Shown: in pieces, positions 26,092-38,699 of the stretch | Position numbering within the stretch: the stretch's first letter is position 1 | How the letters are laid out: each line of letters opens with the position of its first letter | NCBI GenBank assembly: GCA_903934745.1 | Contig: CAIZOZ010000408.1 | Coordinates: forward strand, 1 to 50,379 | Direction: 5' to 3' | Length of the DNA: 50,379 nucleotides | DNA from: an uncultured cyanobacterium | GTDB taxonomy: Bacteria > Cyanobacteriota > Cyanobacteriia > PCC-6307 > Cyanobiaceae | The notes under the pieces: generated by a model | The model's database searches: none | What the model was told of the DNA's origin: nothing | Seen by the model: only the letters and a program-made list of their open reading frames with translations | Program-made: the position numbers and the translations under genes

Positions 26092-26375
26092 GCGCCAAGG
26101 TCCGGCGGCCGGTATTGCGCCGCTGTGTGGCCTGCCGCAGCCTGCAGGATCGTCAGCTGCTCTGGCGGTTGATCCGTCAGGCTGATGGCAGCATCGTGCT
26201 TGACCTGGGAATGGGCCGTTCGGCCTATTTGTGCCGGGATCGGGCCTGCCTCGAGGAGGCCAAACGACGCAAGCGACTGCAACGGTCGCTTCGCGCCCAG
26301 ATTGCGGATTCCATCATCGCGACCCTCGACGCACGACTTGAGGGGAGCGATGCCGCAACCGCTAAGGCAAGATGA
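26088..26375 (+). CDS. ylxR: YlxR family RNA-binding protein (DUF448)
   Basis: The 95-residue basic product has the YlxR signature RRCVACRSLQDRQLLWRLIR, followed by a GRSAYLCRDRACLEEAKRRK segment. YlxR proteins are small, predicted RNA-binding and nearly always lie between nusA and infB. The start is GTG at 26088, overlapping the nusA stop by 4 nt, so translation is probably coupled. The two Cys pairs (C-x2-C and C-x4-C) are conserved in the family. Confidence 0.95.
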   Translation: MSAKVRRPVLRRCVACRSLQDRQLLWRLIRQADGSIVLDLGMGRSAYLCRDRACLEEAKRRKRLQRSLRAQIADSIIATLDARLEGSDAATAKAR

Positions 26376-26484
26376 TCACTGGCCGCAGTGTGCGTGCGGC
26401 CCGGTGGCACACCCGTTACCCCGTTCGGCGCCCCTGTGGCCCAGATCGGAGTCCACCCGTGGCCCCGCCCCTTCGGAGACCTGA

Positions 26485-30006
<3,522 letters not shown>

Positions 30007-30029
30007 GTCCATCCCACCCAGCCAGCGCT

Positions 30030-31277
30030 ATGAATGCCCGCAGCGAGCCCCTGATCTGGCTTCAGCTGATCGCTGTGGGGGTCTTGCCGCTGGAGGCGTT
30101 GCTGCTGTTGCTGCTGCTGGCCGGCAGCGACCCTGGCCCGTTGCCAGCCCTGGAGCGCCTGCTCTGCTGGGGACTCGGCGGCCTGGTGCCGGCCTTGGTG
30201 CTCTGGCGTCGGCCGGCCGATGTCTGGTCCCTGCTGCTGCTGCAGGCCCCGCTGCGAGCGCGACGGCCGCTGCAGCAGCGACTCAGTGCTCTGCAGGAGG
30301 CTGCTGCGATCAGGGTGGGCCTGGTGGGCGGTTCAGGCCTGCTGCTGGGATTGCTTTGGTGGAGTGATGAGCATGCCGCGATGGCTGGCCAACTTTCGCC
30401 GCTGGCGGCGAGCCCCCGGTTGGTGGGTCTGCTGCTGGCGGCCCTGCTGCTGGCGCTGATGCTGTGGCAATGGCAGCAGCTGCTGCAGAGCCTGTGGCTG
30501 CTCAGTCGCAGTCCGGGAGCCCTCGAAGCGGTGAAGCCGATGAGCACCAAGGAGCTGGAGGCAGGGCGGCTCTGCCTGGGACTGCCCTTGCTGCTGCTTG
30601 ATCCCTTGCCGGCAAGGGTGGCCGGATCCCGCCCGCAACCAAGATCAGCCCAGCCGGCCAGAGCCGAAGCCGCGCTCAGCGTGTCTGCATCGACGAACAG
30701 CAAGGCCGAGACCGCTCAGACCCCTGAGCCTCGGCCTGCAGCCCAGGCCATCGCCAGCAGCGGTGAAGCTGCTTCCCTGGACTTAGCGAAGCTGGAGGCG
30801 AGCGAAATGGCAGCGATCGGCAGCGATCTCCTGAACACAGCAGCCCTCGGTACCTCAGCGACCGACCTGGAGCCGAGCAGTCAGGTTACGAACAGCCTGG
30901 AGACGGCCAGCACGGCCCCAAGTTCTGAAGTCCTGTCCAGTTTGGACGTCACCAGTTTGGAGCCACCCAGCCTGGGGGACCCCAGCCTGACGGCTCCCAG
31001 CAGCGAACCGATCCAGCCATCTCCGGCCGCCGTTGAAGTTCCCTCGGCCGCGGCCGAACCAGCGCCGGCCAGCAAGGGCGGACTCGCGGCTTTCCCTTCG
31101 GCCAGCAACGCTGAGCCGACCGGCGTTGTCCTGAGCAGCGAGGAGGCAGGCATGGTCGGGGCAAGCACGGAACGGCCAGCCACCAACGCACCCAGCAGCC
31201 AGGATTCAACGGCTGTCCCAACCACTGCCATCGCAGCTCCCCCAGACCCAGCCACCAGGGGCGATTCAAGCGACTGA
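30030..31277 (+). CDS. Low-complexity-tail membrane protein
   Basis: The 415-residue protein has an N-terminal membrane half (residues 1-200) with four or so hydrophobic segments, such as LLLLLLLAGSDPGPLP near 24-40 and LVGLLLAALLLALMLWQWQQ near 135. From about residue 215 it becomes a Ser/Thr/Ala/Pro/Glu-rich tail of some 200 residues, with irregular repeats of the form (S/A)SLE(T/P)(A/P)S. This matches the picocyanobacterial family I know under the name low-complexity tail membrane protein. It begins 24 nt after the infB stop, and the operon ends at a hairpin at 31351. Function unknown. The Leu- and Ser-rich tail could be periplasmic or cytoplasmic. Confidence 0.8.
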   Translation: MNARSEPLIWLQLIAVGVLPLEALLLLLLLAGSDPGPLPALERLLCWGLGGLVPALVLWRRPADVWSLLLLQAPLRARRPLQQRLSALQEAAAIRVGLVGGSGLLLGLLWWSDEHAAMAGQLSPLAASPRLVGLLLAALLLALMLWQWQQLLQSLWLLSRSPGALEAVKPMSTKELEAGRLCLGLPLLLLDPLPARVAGSRPQPRSAQPARAEAALSVSASTNSKAETAQTPEPRPAAQAIASSGEAASLDLAKLEASEMAAIGSDLLNTAALGTSATDLEPSSQVTNSLETASTAPSSEVLSSLDVTSLEPPSLGDPSLTAPSSEPIQPSPAAVEVPSAAAEPAPASKGGLAAFPSASNAEPTGVVLSSEEAGMVGASTERPATNAPSSQDSTAVPTTAIAAPPDPATRGDSSD

Positions 31278-31304
31278 GCGCCGCGATTCAAGCGATTGAG
31301 CGCC
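31261..31304 (+). repeat. 22-nt tandem duplication across a stop codon
   Basis: Two adjacent units, 31261-31282 and 31283-31304, match at 21 of 22 positions (one C/T difference). The first unit contains the TGA stop (31275-31277) of the low-complexity-tail gene. The second copy lies in the 3' untranslated region. It looks like a recent slippage duplication. Confidence 0.85.
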
Positions 31305-31350
31305 AAGCGACCGCCTACCAAGGCGCGACGCAGCAGGTAGCGCCCAACCC

Positions 31351-31378
31351 GCAGCCGTTGACTGACGGCTGCCTTTTT
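31351..31378 (+). terminator. Intrinsic terminator of the nusA-infB operon
   Basis: A perfect 8-bp stem GCAGCCGT (31351-31358) / ACGGCTGC (31365-31372) with a 6-nt loop TGACTG is followed by C and five T (31374-31378). It lies 74 nt after the stop of the low-complexity-tail gene, at the 3' end of the rimP-nusA-ylxR-infB cluster, which makes it the expected end of that transcript. Confidence 0.85.
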
Positions 31379-31425
31379 GAGGCGCCCGGCTCAACCCTGG
31401 TGCTGCGGAGACGAAGCAGGGCCAT

Positions 31426-31707
31426 TCAGCCGTCGTCCCGGTTGCGGTCGAACCAGAGCAGGCTGCCGAAGATGGCGAAGGCGGAAATCTGGATCAACAG
31501 ATCGTTGGCAGCCAGCTCGCCGCCGGCGGAGGCTCGCAAGGCCATGGTGGCAAGACCGACGCCAGCGGACGCCACCAGGGCAAACCAGAGGGCTCGGCGC
31601 AGGCTGCGCCAGGGGGTGCGGGCCTCCAGCAGCAGTCGGCGGCGGAGCTCGGGATCCAGGGGTTTGGACGCCCCGGGATCAGAGCCGGAACCGGGGCGTT
31701 TGGCCAT
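31426..31707 (-). CDS. DUF3493 (LPA1/Rep27-like) small membrane protein
   Basis: The 93-residue product has a polar, Pro-rich first 20 residues, a basic helix (ELRRRLLLEARTPWRSLRRA), and then two hydrophobic segments (LWFALVASAGVGLATMAL and IQISAFAIFGSLLWFDRN). The LRRRLLxEAxTPWRxLRR start and the FDRNRDD end match the DUF3493 domain as I recall it, which in plants and algae is found in the photosystem II assembly factors LPA1/Rep27. A role in photosystem II assembly or repair is likely but not shown here. It is convergent with the infB operon and divergent from tRNA-Thr. Confidence 0.78.
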   Translation of the reverse strand: MAKRPGSGSDPGASKPLDPELRRRLLLEARTPWRSLRRALWFALVASAGVGLATMALRASAGGELAANDLLIQISAFAIFGSLLWFDRNRDDG

Positions 31708-31757
31708 CTGGATCGCCGGTTTGGTTCACTACGACCGGATGCTACTTTCAGAGCCAT

Positions 31758-31829
<72 letters not shown>

Positions 31830-31853
31830 TTCAATGTATCCTTGCAAGCGCTT

Positions 31854-31879
31854 AAAAGCCTGTAAAGGTAAAGGTTTTT
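31854..31879 (+). terminator. Possible terminator of tRNA-Thr
   Basis: AAAAGCC (31854-31860) can pair with GGTTTTT (31873-31879), including one G-T pair, around a 12-nt loop. The T-run is part of the stem, so it is a weak candidate. It lies 25 nt after the tRNA. Confidence 0.3.
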
Positions 31880-31988
31880 GCGAACGGCCAGCGGGCTCTG
31901 CCTGTTTCAGGTTGAGTCAGCCAAGCCCATGATCTGGCGTCATGAGGCGCGTTGTTCCCAATCCATCAGTTGGCTGTTCTTGCCGCCC

Positions 31989-34109
31989 TTAGGTGCGCCT
32001 GAGACAACCCTTCGGCCCAGGTCCGTGCTGGGCCGCTGAGGGCCTGGAACCGGCAGTGCCCAGCAGTCCACGGGTGGTGGCCGCGATCTCCTGCTGGGTC
32101 GCCGCTGGCAGCAATTGATGGCGCCCGCCCCCATAGCGCGCCAGATCGGCCGCCAGGCCCGAGGTCAGATGTCGGTTGCCGGTGTCGATCACCAGCAGCT
32201 CCATGCCCAGCTGGCGGATCGCCGCGGCGATTCCCAGCAGCTCCTGGCGCATCGCCGTCAGGCCGAGCTGCTCCGGCCGGTCGTCGCTGCTGGAGGCCAG
32301 CGAGCGGCTGAGCGACACATTGGCCTTGCCGTCGCTGATCAGCACGATCAGGATCTCGCCCACTTCCTTGGCCTGGCGGGCGTTCACCCCCAGCCGCACC
32401 GCCAGCGCCAGGCCGTGGGCCAGCGGTGAGCCGCCGCCGCAGGCGAGGCGTTCCAGTCGGCGGGAAGCGGCGGTGATCGAGCGGGTGGGGGGCAGCATCA
32501 CCTCGGCCCGGCGGCCGCGGAACGTGATCAGGGCCACCTGATCGCGGCTGCGGTAGGCCTCCCCCAGCAACTGCAGCGCCGCCCCTTTGGCGGCCTGCAT
32601 CCGGTTCAGCGCCATCGACCCCGAGGCATCCACCACGAAGATCACCAGCGCCCCGGCCTTGCGAACCAGTTGCTTGACGCGCAGGTCGTCCTCGCGCAGC
32701 AGCAGCTTCGGTCCATGCCGGCCCTTCAGGCCCCGTCGCCGCGCCCGCTGATGCGGCGCCGCGGCCCGCAGGGTGGCATCGATGGCGATGTGATGAATCG
32801 GCCCCTGGGGCAGCTGCGCCTTCACATAGCGGCCCCGATCCGGCGAGCGCACCAGGCCGCCACCGCCGGCCTTGCCATGGCGCCGCTGGCCGCGGGCAGC
32901 CTGGGCCAGCAGGTGTGGATCCAGCAGCACACCCTCCGGCGAAAACAGGAACGTCTCGGGGATGGCCTCGCTGCACGGCTCATCCAGGGCGGGGTCGGAC
33001 GGTGGCTCCTCCCCTGGCGGTGTGTCGCCGGCCGGCTCGCTCTGGGGCTCGCCGGATGGTGGCGGTTCCAGTTCACTGTCCGGGGGCACAGCCAGGGCCG
33101 AGCGGGGCAGGATCACCAGTTCCACAGCCAGGCGCAGATCGGCGGCGTTGACGCGGCGGCAGCCCTGCAGGGCCGCCTGGGCCCGGGCCAGGCGCACGGC
33201 GAACAGATCAGGACGGTGCCCCTCCACACCGGCACGGATCGCCTCGTCCACCAAGTAGCGCACCTGCGGCGGCGTCAGTGTCACCCGCGGCAGCAGGCGG
33301 CGGGCGGCGACGATTTGCTGTTGCAGCTCCACCAGGCCGGGGCCATGGCGCTGACGGAAGCTCCCAGGGTCGGCGGCCTGCTGCAGCACCCGCTCCACCG
33401 CCTCCACCCGCTCGTCCAGCGTCAAGGGCGTGTCGGCGGAGAGCACCAGCGCCAGGCGATCGATCAGGTGGGGCCGCAGCTCCCCCTCGGCCGGGTTGTA
33501 GGTGGCGATCAGCAGGGGCCGGCAGGGATGGTGAAAGCTGATGCCCTCCCGCTCCACCCGGTTGACGCCGCCATCCACCACCGTGAACAGCAGGTTGGCG
33601 ATGGAGGGCTCCAGCAGGTTGAGCTCATCGACGTAGAGCACGCCCCGGTGCGCCGCCGCCAGCAGCCCCGGCTGGAACACAGGAACCCCGCGCCGAATTG
33701 AGGCGCTCACGTCCACCGAGCCCAGCAACCGGTCTTCGCTGACGCCCAGCGGCACCTGCACAAAGGGCGCCGGGATCAGGGCGCTGACGGGTGTGCGGCT
33801 GATCGTGGCGCGGTGGGCCCAGGTGGCGTCATCCCAGTCGCCGGGGTCAGCCGGATCGGCGTTGCAACAGGAGCGGCGAATCACCCGGATCGGTGGCAAC
33901 AGAGCATGCAGGGCGCGGGCCAGCACCGATTTGGCTGTGCCCCGGCGCCCGGCGATCACGATCCCGCCCAGGCCGGGATCCACCGCCAGCAGCAGCAGGG
34001 CGCGGCGGATCGACTCCTGCCCCACGACGGCATTGAGCGGAAAGACAAGCTGCGAAGCGCCAGTCAGCGAATCAGCAGTGGGCGGAGCGGATCGGGGCGG
34101 ACTGGTCAC
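31989..34109 (-). CDS. chlD: Magnesium chelatase subunit D
   Basis: ChlD works with the ATPase ChlI and the porphyrin-binding ChlH to insert Mg2+ into protoporphyrin IX, the first committed step to chlorophyll. The 706-residue protein has an N-terminal AAA+ domain related to ChlI (P-loop region GIVIAGRRGTAKSVLARAL; then EDRLLGSVDVSASI and VLYVDELNLLEPSIANLL), a Pro/acidic linker at about 345-395, and a C-terminal von Willebrand A domain with an intact MIDAS (VVDASGSMALNR). The P-loop has Ala-Lys-Ser instead of Gly-Lys-Ser/Thr, as in plant ChlD, consistent with weak or absent ATPase activity. It starts with GTG (34107-34109), overlapping the chlH stop by 4 nt. Confidence 0.95.
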   Translation of the reverse strand: MTSPPRSAPPTADSLTGASQLVFPLNAVVGQESIRRALLLLAVDPGLGGIVIAGRRGTAKSVLARALHALLPPIRVIRRSCCNADPADPGDWDDATWAHRATISRTPVSALIPAPFVQVPLGVSEDRLLGSVDVSASIRRGVPVFQPGLLAAAHRGVLYVDELNLLEPSIANLLFTVVDGGVNRVEREGISFHHPCRPLLIATYNPAEGELRPHLIDRLALVLSADTPLTLDERVEAVERVLQQAADPGSFRQRHGPGLVELQQQIVAARRLLPRVTLTPPQVRYLVDEAIRAGVEGHRPDLFAVRLARAQAALQGCRRVNAADLRLAVELVILPRSALAVPPDSELEPPPSGEPQSEPAGDTPPGEEPPSDPALDEPCSEAIPETFLFSPEGVLLDPHLLAQAARGQRRHGKAGGGGLVRSPDRGRYVKAQLPQGPIHHIAIDATLRAAAPHQRARRRGLKGRHGPKLLLREDDLRVKQLVRKAGALVIFVVDASGSMALNRMQAAKGAALQLLGEAYRSRDQVALITFRGRRAEVMLPPTRSITAASRRLERLACGGGSPLAHGLALAVRLGVNARQAKEVGEILIVLISDGKANVSLSRSLASSSDDRPEQLGLTAMRQELLGIAAAIRQLGMELLVIDTGNRHLTSGLAADLARYGGGRHQLLPAATQQEIAATTRGLLGTAGSRPSAAQHGPGPKGCLRRT

Positions 34110-37100
34110 GACGACTCCGCCGCCATCGTCACGCCTTCCAGTTCGGCGTCGGTGAGGTCGTAGAGGTTGCGCAGTCTGTCGATTTTTTCGGCCGGGGCGT
34201 TCCAGAATCCGCGGCTGTTGGCCTCCAGCATGCGGCCCACCACGTTGCGGAAGGCCTCCGGGTTGGCTTCCCGCAGCCGCTGGGCCATCGCCGGGTCAAA
34301 GGCGTAGGTGTCGGCGGCCTGGTCGTAGACCCACGGATCCCGGAAGCCGGAGGTGCCGCCCCAGCCGATCAGGGCCGTCATCCGCTGGGAGATCTCGTAG
34401 GCGCCGCCCGATCCCATCGCCGCCATCGCCTTCGCCCAGCGGGGGTTGAGCAGCTTGGTGCGGTATTCCAGCCGCAGCAGCTCCTCCAGGTCCCGGGGGG
34501 TGGTGTCGCGCGAAAACGACTCGACGAAGCTGGCCGCCACCCGGCCGCCTGGCCTGATCGACTGTTGCGCCACCTCGGCGGCGCGCTTGAGGCCGCCGGT
34601 GTTGGCGTAATACTCCTGGATGTCGGTGAGGCCGTATTCCACCGAATCGATCTGCTGCACCACCCGGTCGGTGCTGCGCAACAGGGCAGCGAGCACCTGG
34701 GGCCGGGCCTCGCCTTTGTCGTCGCGGCCATAGCTGAACACGTTGCGGCCCTGCCAGGTGCCGGCCAGCTCCTCGCCGCTCTCCCAGTTGGCGTCGGTGA
34801 CCCGGTCGTTCACCAGCGAGCCGAAGTCGCCGGCGGGATTGGAAAACAGACGGGCGCTGGGGTTGGCGATGCCCTCGGCGGCCAGTTGCTGGGCATGGCG
34901 GCGGATGGCGTTGCGCTCCGGCGGCTCGTCGGCTTCGGCGGCGCGACGGAACAGATCGTCCAGCAGCTCGACGATGTTCACGAAGCTGTCGCGAAAGATG
35001 CCGGAGAGATTCACCAGCACGTCAATGCGGGGATGGCCCAGGCTCTCCAGGGGCTTGAGGTCGTAGCGCACGATGCGGCCGGTGCTCTCCTGCACCGGCT
35101 CGGCCCCCACCAGCTCCAGCAGGATCGCCAGCGATTCGCCGCGGGTCTTGATCGCATCAAGCCCCCAGAGCATCACCGCCACGGTGTCGGGCCAGGCGCC
35201 GCCGTTCTCGGCGCGGTGCTGCTCCAGGATGCGCCGGGCAATCTCGCGGCCGCGCACCAGCGCTCCCGGCGAGGGCATGCGGTAGGGGTCGAGGGCGTGG
35301 ATGTTGCGGCCGGTGGGCAGCACGCCGGGGCCGTCGCGCAGCAGGTCGCCGCCGGGGGCGGGGGGGATGTACTGGCCATCCAGGCCAGCGAGCAGATGGT
35401 CGATCTCCTCGGTGCAGCGCTCCAGCAGCTGGCAGACGCGCAGGGCATCCAGCAGGCGCTGGGAGCGCTCCGCGCCCTCAACCTCGCCTGGACTGATCGC
35501 CCCCTGGGATCGGTCCACGCCTTCACCTGTGGCCTCTTTGAACGGGCTGGGATGCAGGCGCTCCAGCTCCGCCGCCTGCGCCCGCAGGCCCGGCTCATCG
35601 CTGGCCGGCGTGATCAGGCTGATCGCCTCCAGCAGCACCTCCGGCAGCGCCGGGCCCACGTAGGCCTTGAGATAGGCCAACCGCTGCTCCTGATCGGGAG
35701 GTTGGCCGAGGGTGTGCAGGCCACTCGAGAACAGGCGGCTTTCCAGCAGCTGCAGATAGGCGGCCAGGCGCACGACCCAGGCGTCGAAGGCCTCCCGGTC
35801 GGCCCGGGCGTTGTCCGGCGCCGGACAGTCGAGATCAAGGCCGCTGTCACTCACCTGCTTGAGGATGCCCTCGCAGAGGGCGGCGTTGCGCTCCGGATCC
35901 TCGCGGTATTCGGCCATCAGATCGCGCAGGGCGATCAGCTCCCGGTAGAGGCCGGCGCGGCCGTAGGGCGGCACGTTGTGGGACACGATCACGCCGTAGC
36001 CGCGCCGCTTGGCGAGCATCGACTCGGATGGATTGTTGGCCGCATACACATAGAGATGCGGTAGGTGGCCCAGCAGCAGGTCGGGCCAGGAGTAGCCGGT
36101 GTTGCCCAGGGGCGAGCCCGGCAGCCACTCCACCGTGCCGTGCATGCCGAAGTGCAGCACCACATCGGCCTGGAAGCCGTGCTGCAGCCAGCCGTAGAAG
36201 GCGGCGTACTGGGGATGGGGCGTGAGATCCCGCTCGTACATCAGCCGCATCGGATCACCCGCCACCCCCAGCGGTGGCTGCACGCCGATCCACACCTTCC
36301 CCAGCCGCACACCACCCAGCAGGAAGCGGTCGCCCAGGGTGCGGATGCCGGTGTCGCCCAGCGGCCCCCACTGCTTCTCGATGCGGGCGGTGTGCAGCGG
36401 CCCCAGCCACTGCCGCAATGTCTCCACGCTCACGGTGGTGGCGGACGCGCTGTCGTCGAAGCGCTCCCCTGCCGGGATGCGGGCGATCCAGGCGTCGTCG
36501 GCCTCCTTCACCTGGCGGATCAGCTCCTCGCCACTGGCCGGCAGGGGGCCCAGGTCATAGCCCTCAGCCGCCAGCGCCTGCAGCAGGGCCATCAGGGAGG
36601 CGGGCACGTTGAGCAGGGCGGCGGTGCCGGTGGCGCCGTAGCCGGGGGGGAAGCCATACAGCACAATCGCCAGCCGGCGCTCGGCGGCAGGTTTGCGGCG
36701 TAGGGCGATCCAGGCATTCAGGCGCCCGGTGAGGCGCCGCAGCCGCTCGGGAATCAGATAGATACGATCGCCCACCAGGCCCCCCAGGGGCACTGGATCG
36801 ATGGCGCCATCGAGTTCGGGCAGGGCGAACAGCACCACGCTCTGCAGCCCGCCGATGCCCTGCCGGGTCCAGGAATGCAGGTCCTGGATCAGCAGCGGCG
36901 CGGCCACCACATAGGGCACGTTCTTGGCCCGCAGGATGCGCTGGGCCACCTGCTCGCGGCGGCCCGCCTCCATCGAACCGGCGGGTCCGCCCACCAGGGG
37001 AAAGCCGATTGTGGACACGATCGCGTCCACGGCCACAGCATCCCGGTGGGCGCCATGGGCCTTCTGCTCCGCGGCCCCTTCAGCGGCCCGTTCCGTGGCG

Positions 37101-37966
37101 CTGGTCATCCAGTCGCGCACGGCCATGTGGCCTTCCACGCCGTTGATGAACACTGGCAGCGGCACCAGGCAGGCAGCCTCAAAGGCGCGAATCAGCTGGG
37201 GGATGTAAGGCTGATCGGTGAGTACATGCTTGCGGTAAAGCAGCAGTCCCACCACCGGCCAGTTGCCCTGCCCCGGCGCCGCCTGGGGCCGCGTTTGCTG
37301 GAACCAGGCCAGGTACTCGCACGGGCTCAGAAAGTAGCCGTCGTGATCGGGATGGACCAGGCCGAGATCGGGCGATTGCCGCAGCGGCGGGATCGTGCCT
37401 GGCCTGAGGCCGAGGCCGTGGCGGGCCAGGTACAGGAACAGGGCGACGACATTTTCACGGCCGCCGGCATTCCAATAGCTGTAAAGGATCAGCCAGTGGC
37501 GCAGATCCTGGGCCCGGCGGGAGGGCAGGAAGCGCAGCAGCTTCGGCCCCACCTTGAGGAAGCCGATGTAGCCGGCCAGCTTGTCCTCCTCCCGACCGCT
37601 GCCGAACTTGGCCAGCAACGCCTGGATCGGCCGGGGCATGCCGGCGCTGCTGCCACCGAGCGTGAAGCGCCCGAAACAGGTGAGGGCCATCAGCTCCAGG
37701 GCCGATTCGAACACCAGCCGGATCGGCACCGCCGCCGCCCGCTGGCGCAGCCATTCCACCTGGTCGAAATCGAAGATCAGACTGGCGAAGAAAGCATCAG
37801 CGCCCGCCAGGGCGGTGGCCACCGCCTCAGGACGTTCCCCCAGATCCCGGTCGCTGAACACCTGGATGGCCAGTTGCGGGCATAGCGCCATGGCCCGCTC
37901 CGCCGCCTGGCGGTAGAGGCCGGCATTGAAAGCTTCAAAGCCGGCCAGCAGCACGATGCGTTTCAT
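34106..37966 (-). CDS. chlH: Magnesium chelatase subunit H, divergent member
   Basis: The 1286-residue protein belongs to the ChlH/BchH/CobN family that binds the porphyrin. Family landmarks include LVFESALELMAL, LHFGMHGTVEWLPGSPLGNT, YAANNPSESMLAKRRGYG, GVLPTGRNIHALDP, MLWGLDAIKTRGESL, LVNLSGIFRDSF and MLEANSRGFW. It differs from the cyanobacterial ChlH I remember (about 1330 residues) in several normally fixed places: YWNAGGRENV for YWLGGSPENL, HFGMHGTVEW for HFGTHGSLEF, and VEYGLTDIQEYYANTG for AEISLTDVSHYFDSDP. It may therefore be a second ChlH type and not the standard copy. The start is ATG 37964-37966; upstream extension is Arg/Gly-rich and unlike the family. Coupled to chlD. Confidence 0.88.
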   Translation of the reverse strand: MKRIVLLAGFEAFNAGLYRQAAERAMALCPQLAIQVFSDRDLGERPEAVATALAGADAFFASLIFDFDQVEWLRQRAAAVPIRLVFESALELMALTCFGRFTLGGSSAGMPRPIQALLAKFGSGREEDKLAGYIGFLKVGPKLLRFLPSRRAQDLRHWLILYSYWNAGGRENVVALFLYLARHGLGLRPGTIPPLRQSPDLGLVHPDHDGYFLSPCEYLAWFQQTRPQAAPGQGNWPVVGLLLYRKHVLTDQPYIPQLIRAFEAACLVPLPVFINGVEGHMAVRDWMTSATERAAEGAAEQKAHGAHRDAVAVDAIVSTIGFPLVGGPAGSMEAGRREQVAQRILRAKNVPYVVAAPLLIQDLHSWTRQGIGGLQSVVLFALPELDGAIDPVPLGGLVGDRIYLIPERLRRLTGRLNAWIALRRKPAAERRLAIVLYGFPPGYGATGTAALLNVPASLMALLQALAAEGYDLGPLPASGEELIRQVKEADDAWIARIPAGERFDDSASATTVSVETLRQWLGPLHTARIEKQWGPLGDTGIRTLGDRFLLGGVRLGKVWIGVQPPLGVAGDPMRLMYERDLTPHPQYAAFYGWLQHGFQADVVLHFGMHGTVEWLPGSPLGNTGYSWPDLLLGHLPHLYVYAANNPSESMLAKRRGYGVIVSHNVPPYGRAGLYRELIALRDLMAEYREDPERNAALCEGILKQVSDSGLDLDCPAPDNARADREAFDAWVVRLAAYLQLLESRLFSSGLHTLGQPPDQEQRLAYLKAYVGPALPEVLLEAISLITPASDEPGLRAQAAELERLHPSPFKEATGEGVDRSQGAISPGEVEGAERSQRLLDALRVCQLLERCTEEIDHLLAGLDGQYIPPAPGGDLLRDGPGVLPTGRNIHALDPYRMPSPGALVRGREIARRILEQHRAENGGAWPDTVAVMLWGLDAIKTRGESLAILLELVGAEPVQESTGRIVRYDLKPLESLGHPRIDVLVNLSGIFRDSFVNIVELLDDLFRRAAEADEPPERNAIRRHAQQLAAEGIANPSARLFSNPAGDFGSLVNDRVTDANWESGEELAGTWQGRNVFSYGRDDKGEARPQVLAALLRSTDRVVQQIDSVEYGLTDIQEYYANTGGLKRAAEVAQQSIRPGGRVAASFVESFSRDTTPRDLEELLRLEYRTKLLNPRWAKAMAAMGSGGAYEISQRMTALIGWGGTSGFRDPWVYDQAADTYAFDPAMAQRLREANPEAFRNVVGRMLEANSRGFWNAPAEKIDRLRNLYDLTDAELEGVTMAAESS

Positions 37967-38699
37967 GCCTGGCCCCCCGCAACGCCATGGGCAAATTCTG
38001 TGGCGAAGCCCAGCTGCCAGTCGCGCAGGTCCACGTCCTGACACAAGAGGCCAACGGGCAGCACGAGCCCCGGCGAAGGGCGTCCCCATTCAGAGGCTGG
38101 ACGAGCGCCCCTGCGATCCCACTGCCGTGATGGCCAGCCTGCCTGTGCGCTGCCTACGGGATTGTCGCTGGAGGAATCGGTGGCATTCATCCAGGCCAGC
38201 GGCTGCAGGTACTCACCCAACCGTGAGCGCCTGGTGGCGATGGCCCTACGGCTGATCACCCCCTACCGCTGATCCAAGCAGCCCTGAGCGCGGCCATCAG
38301 GGAGGGGAAAGACACGGCTCAGCAGTCCCACCAAGGCACGCATCCTCGCCGGCACTCTTAGCCGTCGATCCAAGCGCTCATCGGGTCGCTGTCACGCTTG
38401 ATTGCGCCACAAAACATTGGCCCCAAGTTGAGCGACCAGAGCAAACAAAGGCGCTGAGTGAGAGGCTGCTCAAAAGAGCCATCCATCCATCATTGGCGTG
38501 GTGACGGCCCATTTCATGTTGGGGTCAGGCTGTCACGCTTCACGAAAGCTACCGTTCCACAAGCTCTTTGGCGACTGGTCTCTGGCCTCACGGAACTGTC
38601 TGAATCATCAGAATGACAGTGCCCTGGCCCTGGCGACTCTGGGGCTTGGTCAGCAGCCGATGGCAGCTCGAGACGCTGTCACCGGCTGACTGTTCCGTT
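37967..38699. other. Region upstream of chlH (733 nt) without a confident gene
   Basis: This separates chlH from the cyAbrB gene, both on the minus strand, so it must hold the chlH promoter and the 3' end of the cyAbrB transcript. No -35/-10 pair convinces me. A 36-codon plus-strand frame at 38162-38272 is listed separately. From about 38380 to 38640 the sequence is less GC-rich and has only short scattered frames. Just beyond the cyAbrB stop, the minus strand has complementary segments (GTCAGCCG ... CGGCTGCTGAC) but no T-run, so a terminator is unproven. Confidence 0.4.
38162..38272 (+). CDS. Candidate small protein, 36 residues (weak)
   Basis: From a TTG at 38162 a 36-codon frame encodes MSLEESVAFIQASGC, then RYSPNRERLVAMALRLITPYR, ending TGA at 38270-38272. 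The frame is open for a further 39 codons upstream without an ATG. The two-helix character and natural-looking composition suggest a real small protein or the C-terminal remnant of a longer one; I recognise no family. A GTG at 38180 is an alternative start. It is antisense to nothing and lies alone upstream of chlH. Confidence 0.3.
   Translation: MSLEESVAFIQASGCRYSPNRERLVAMALRLITPYR

Noticed and set aside
34565..36703. Plus-strand frames of 499 and 212 codons opposite chlH
   Set aside because: Antisense to ChlH family motifs; no recognisable protein.
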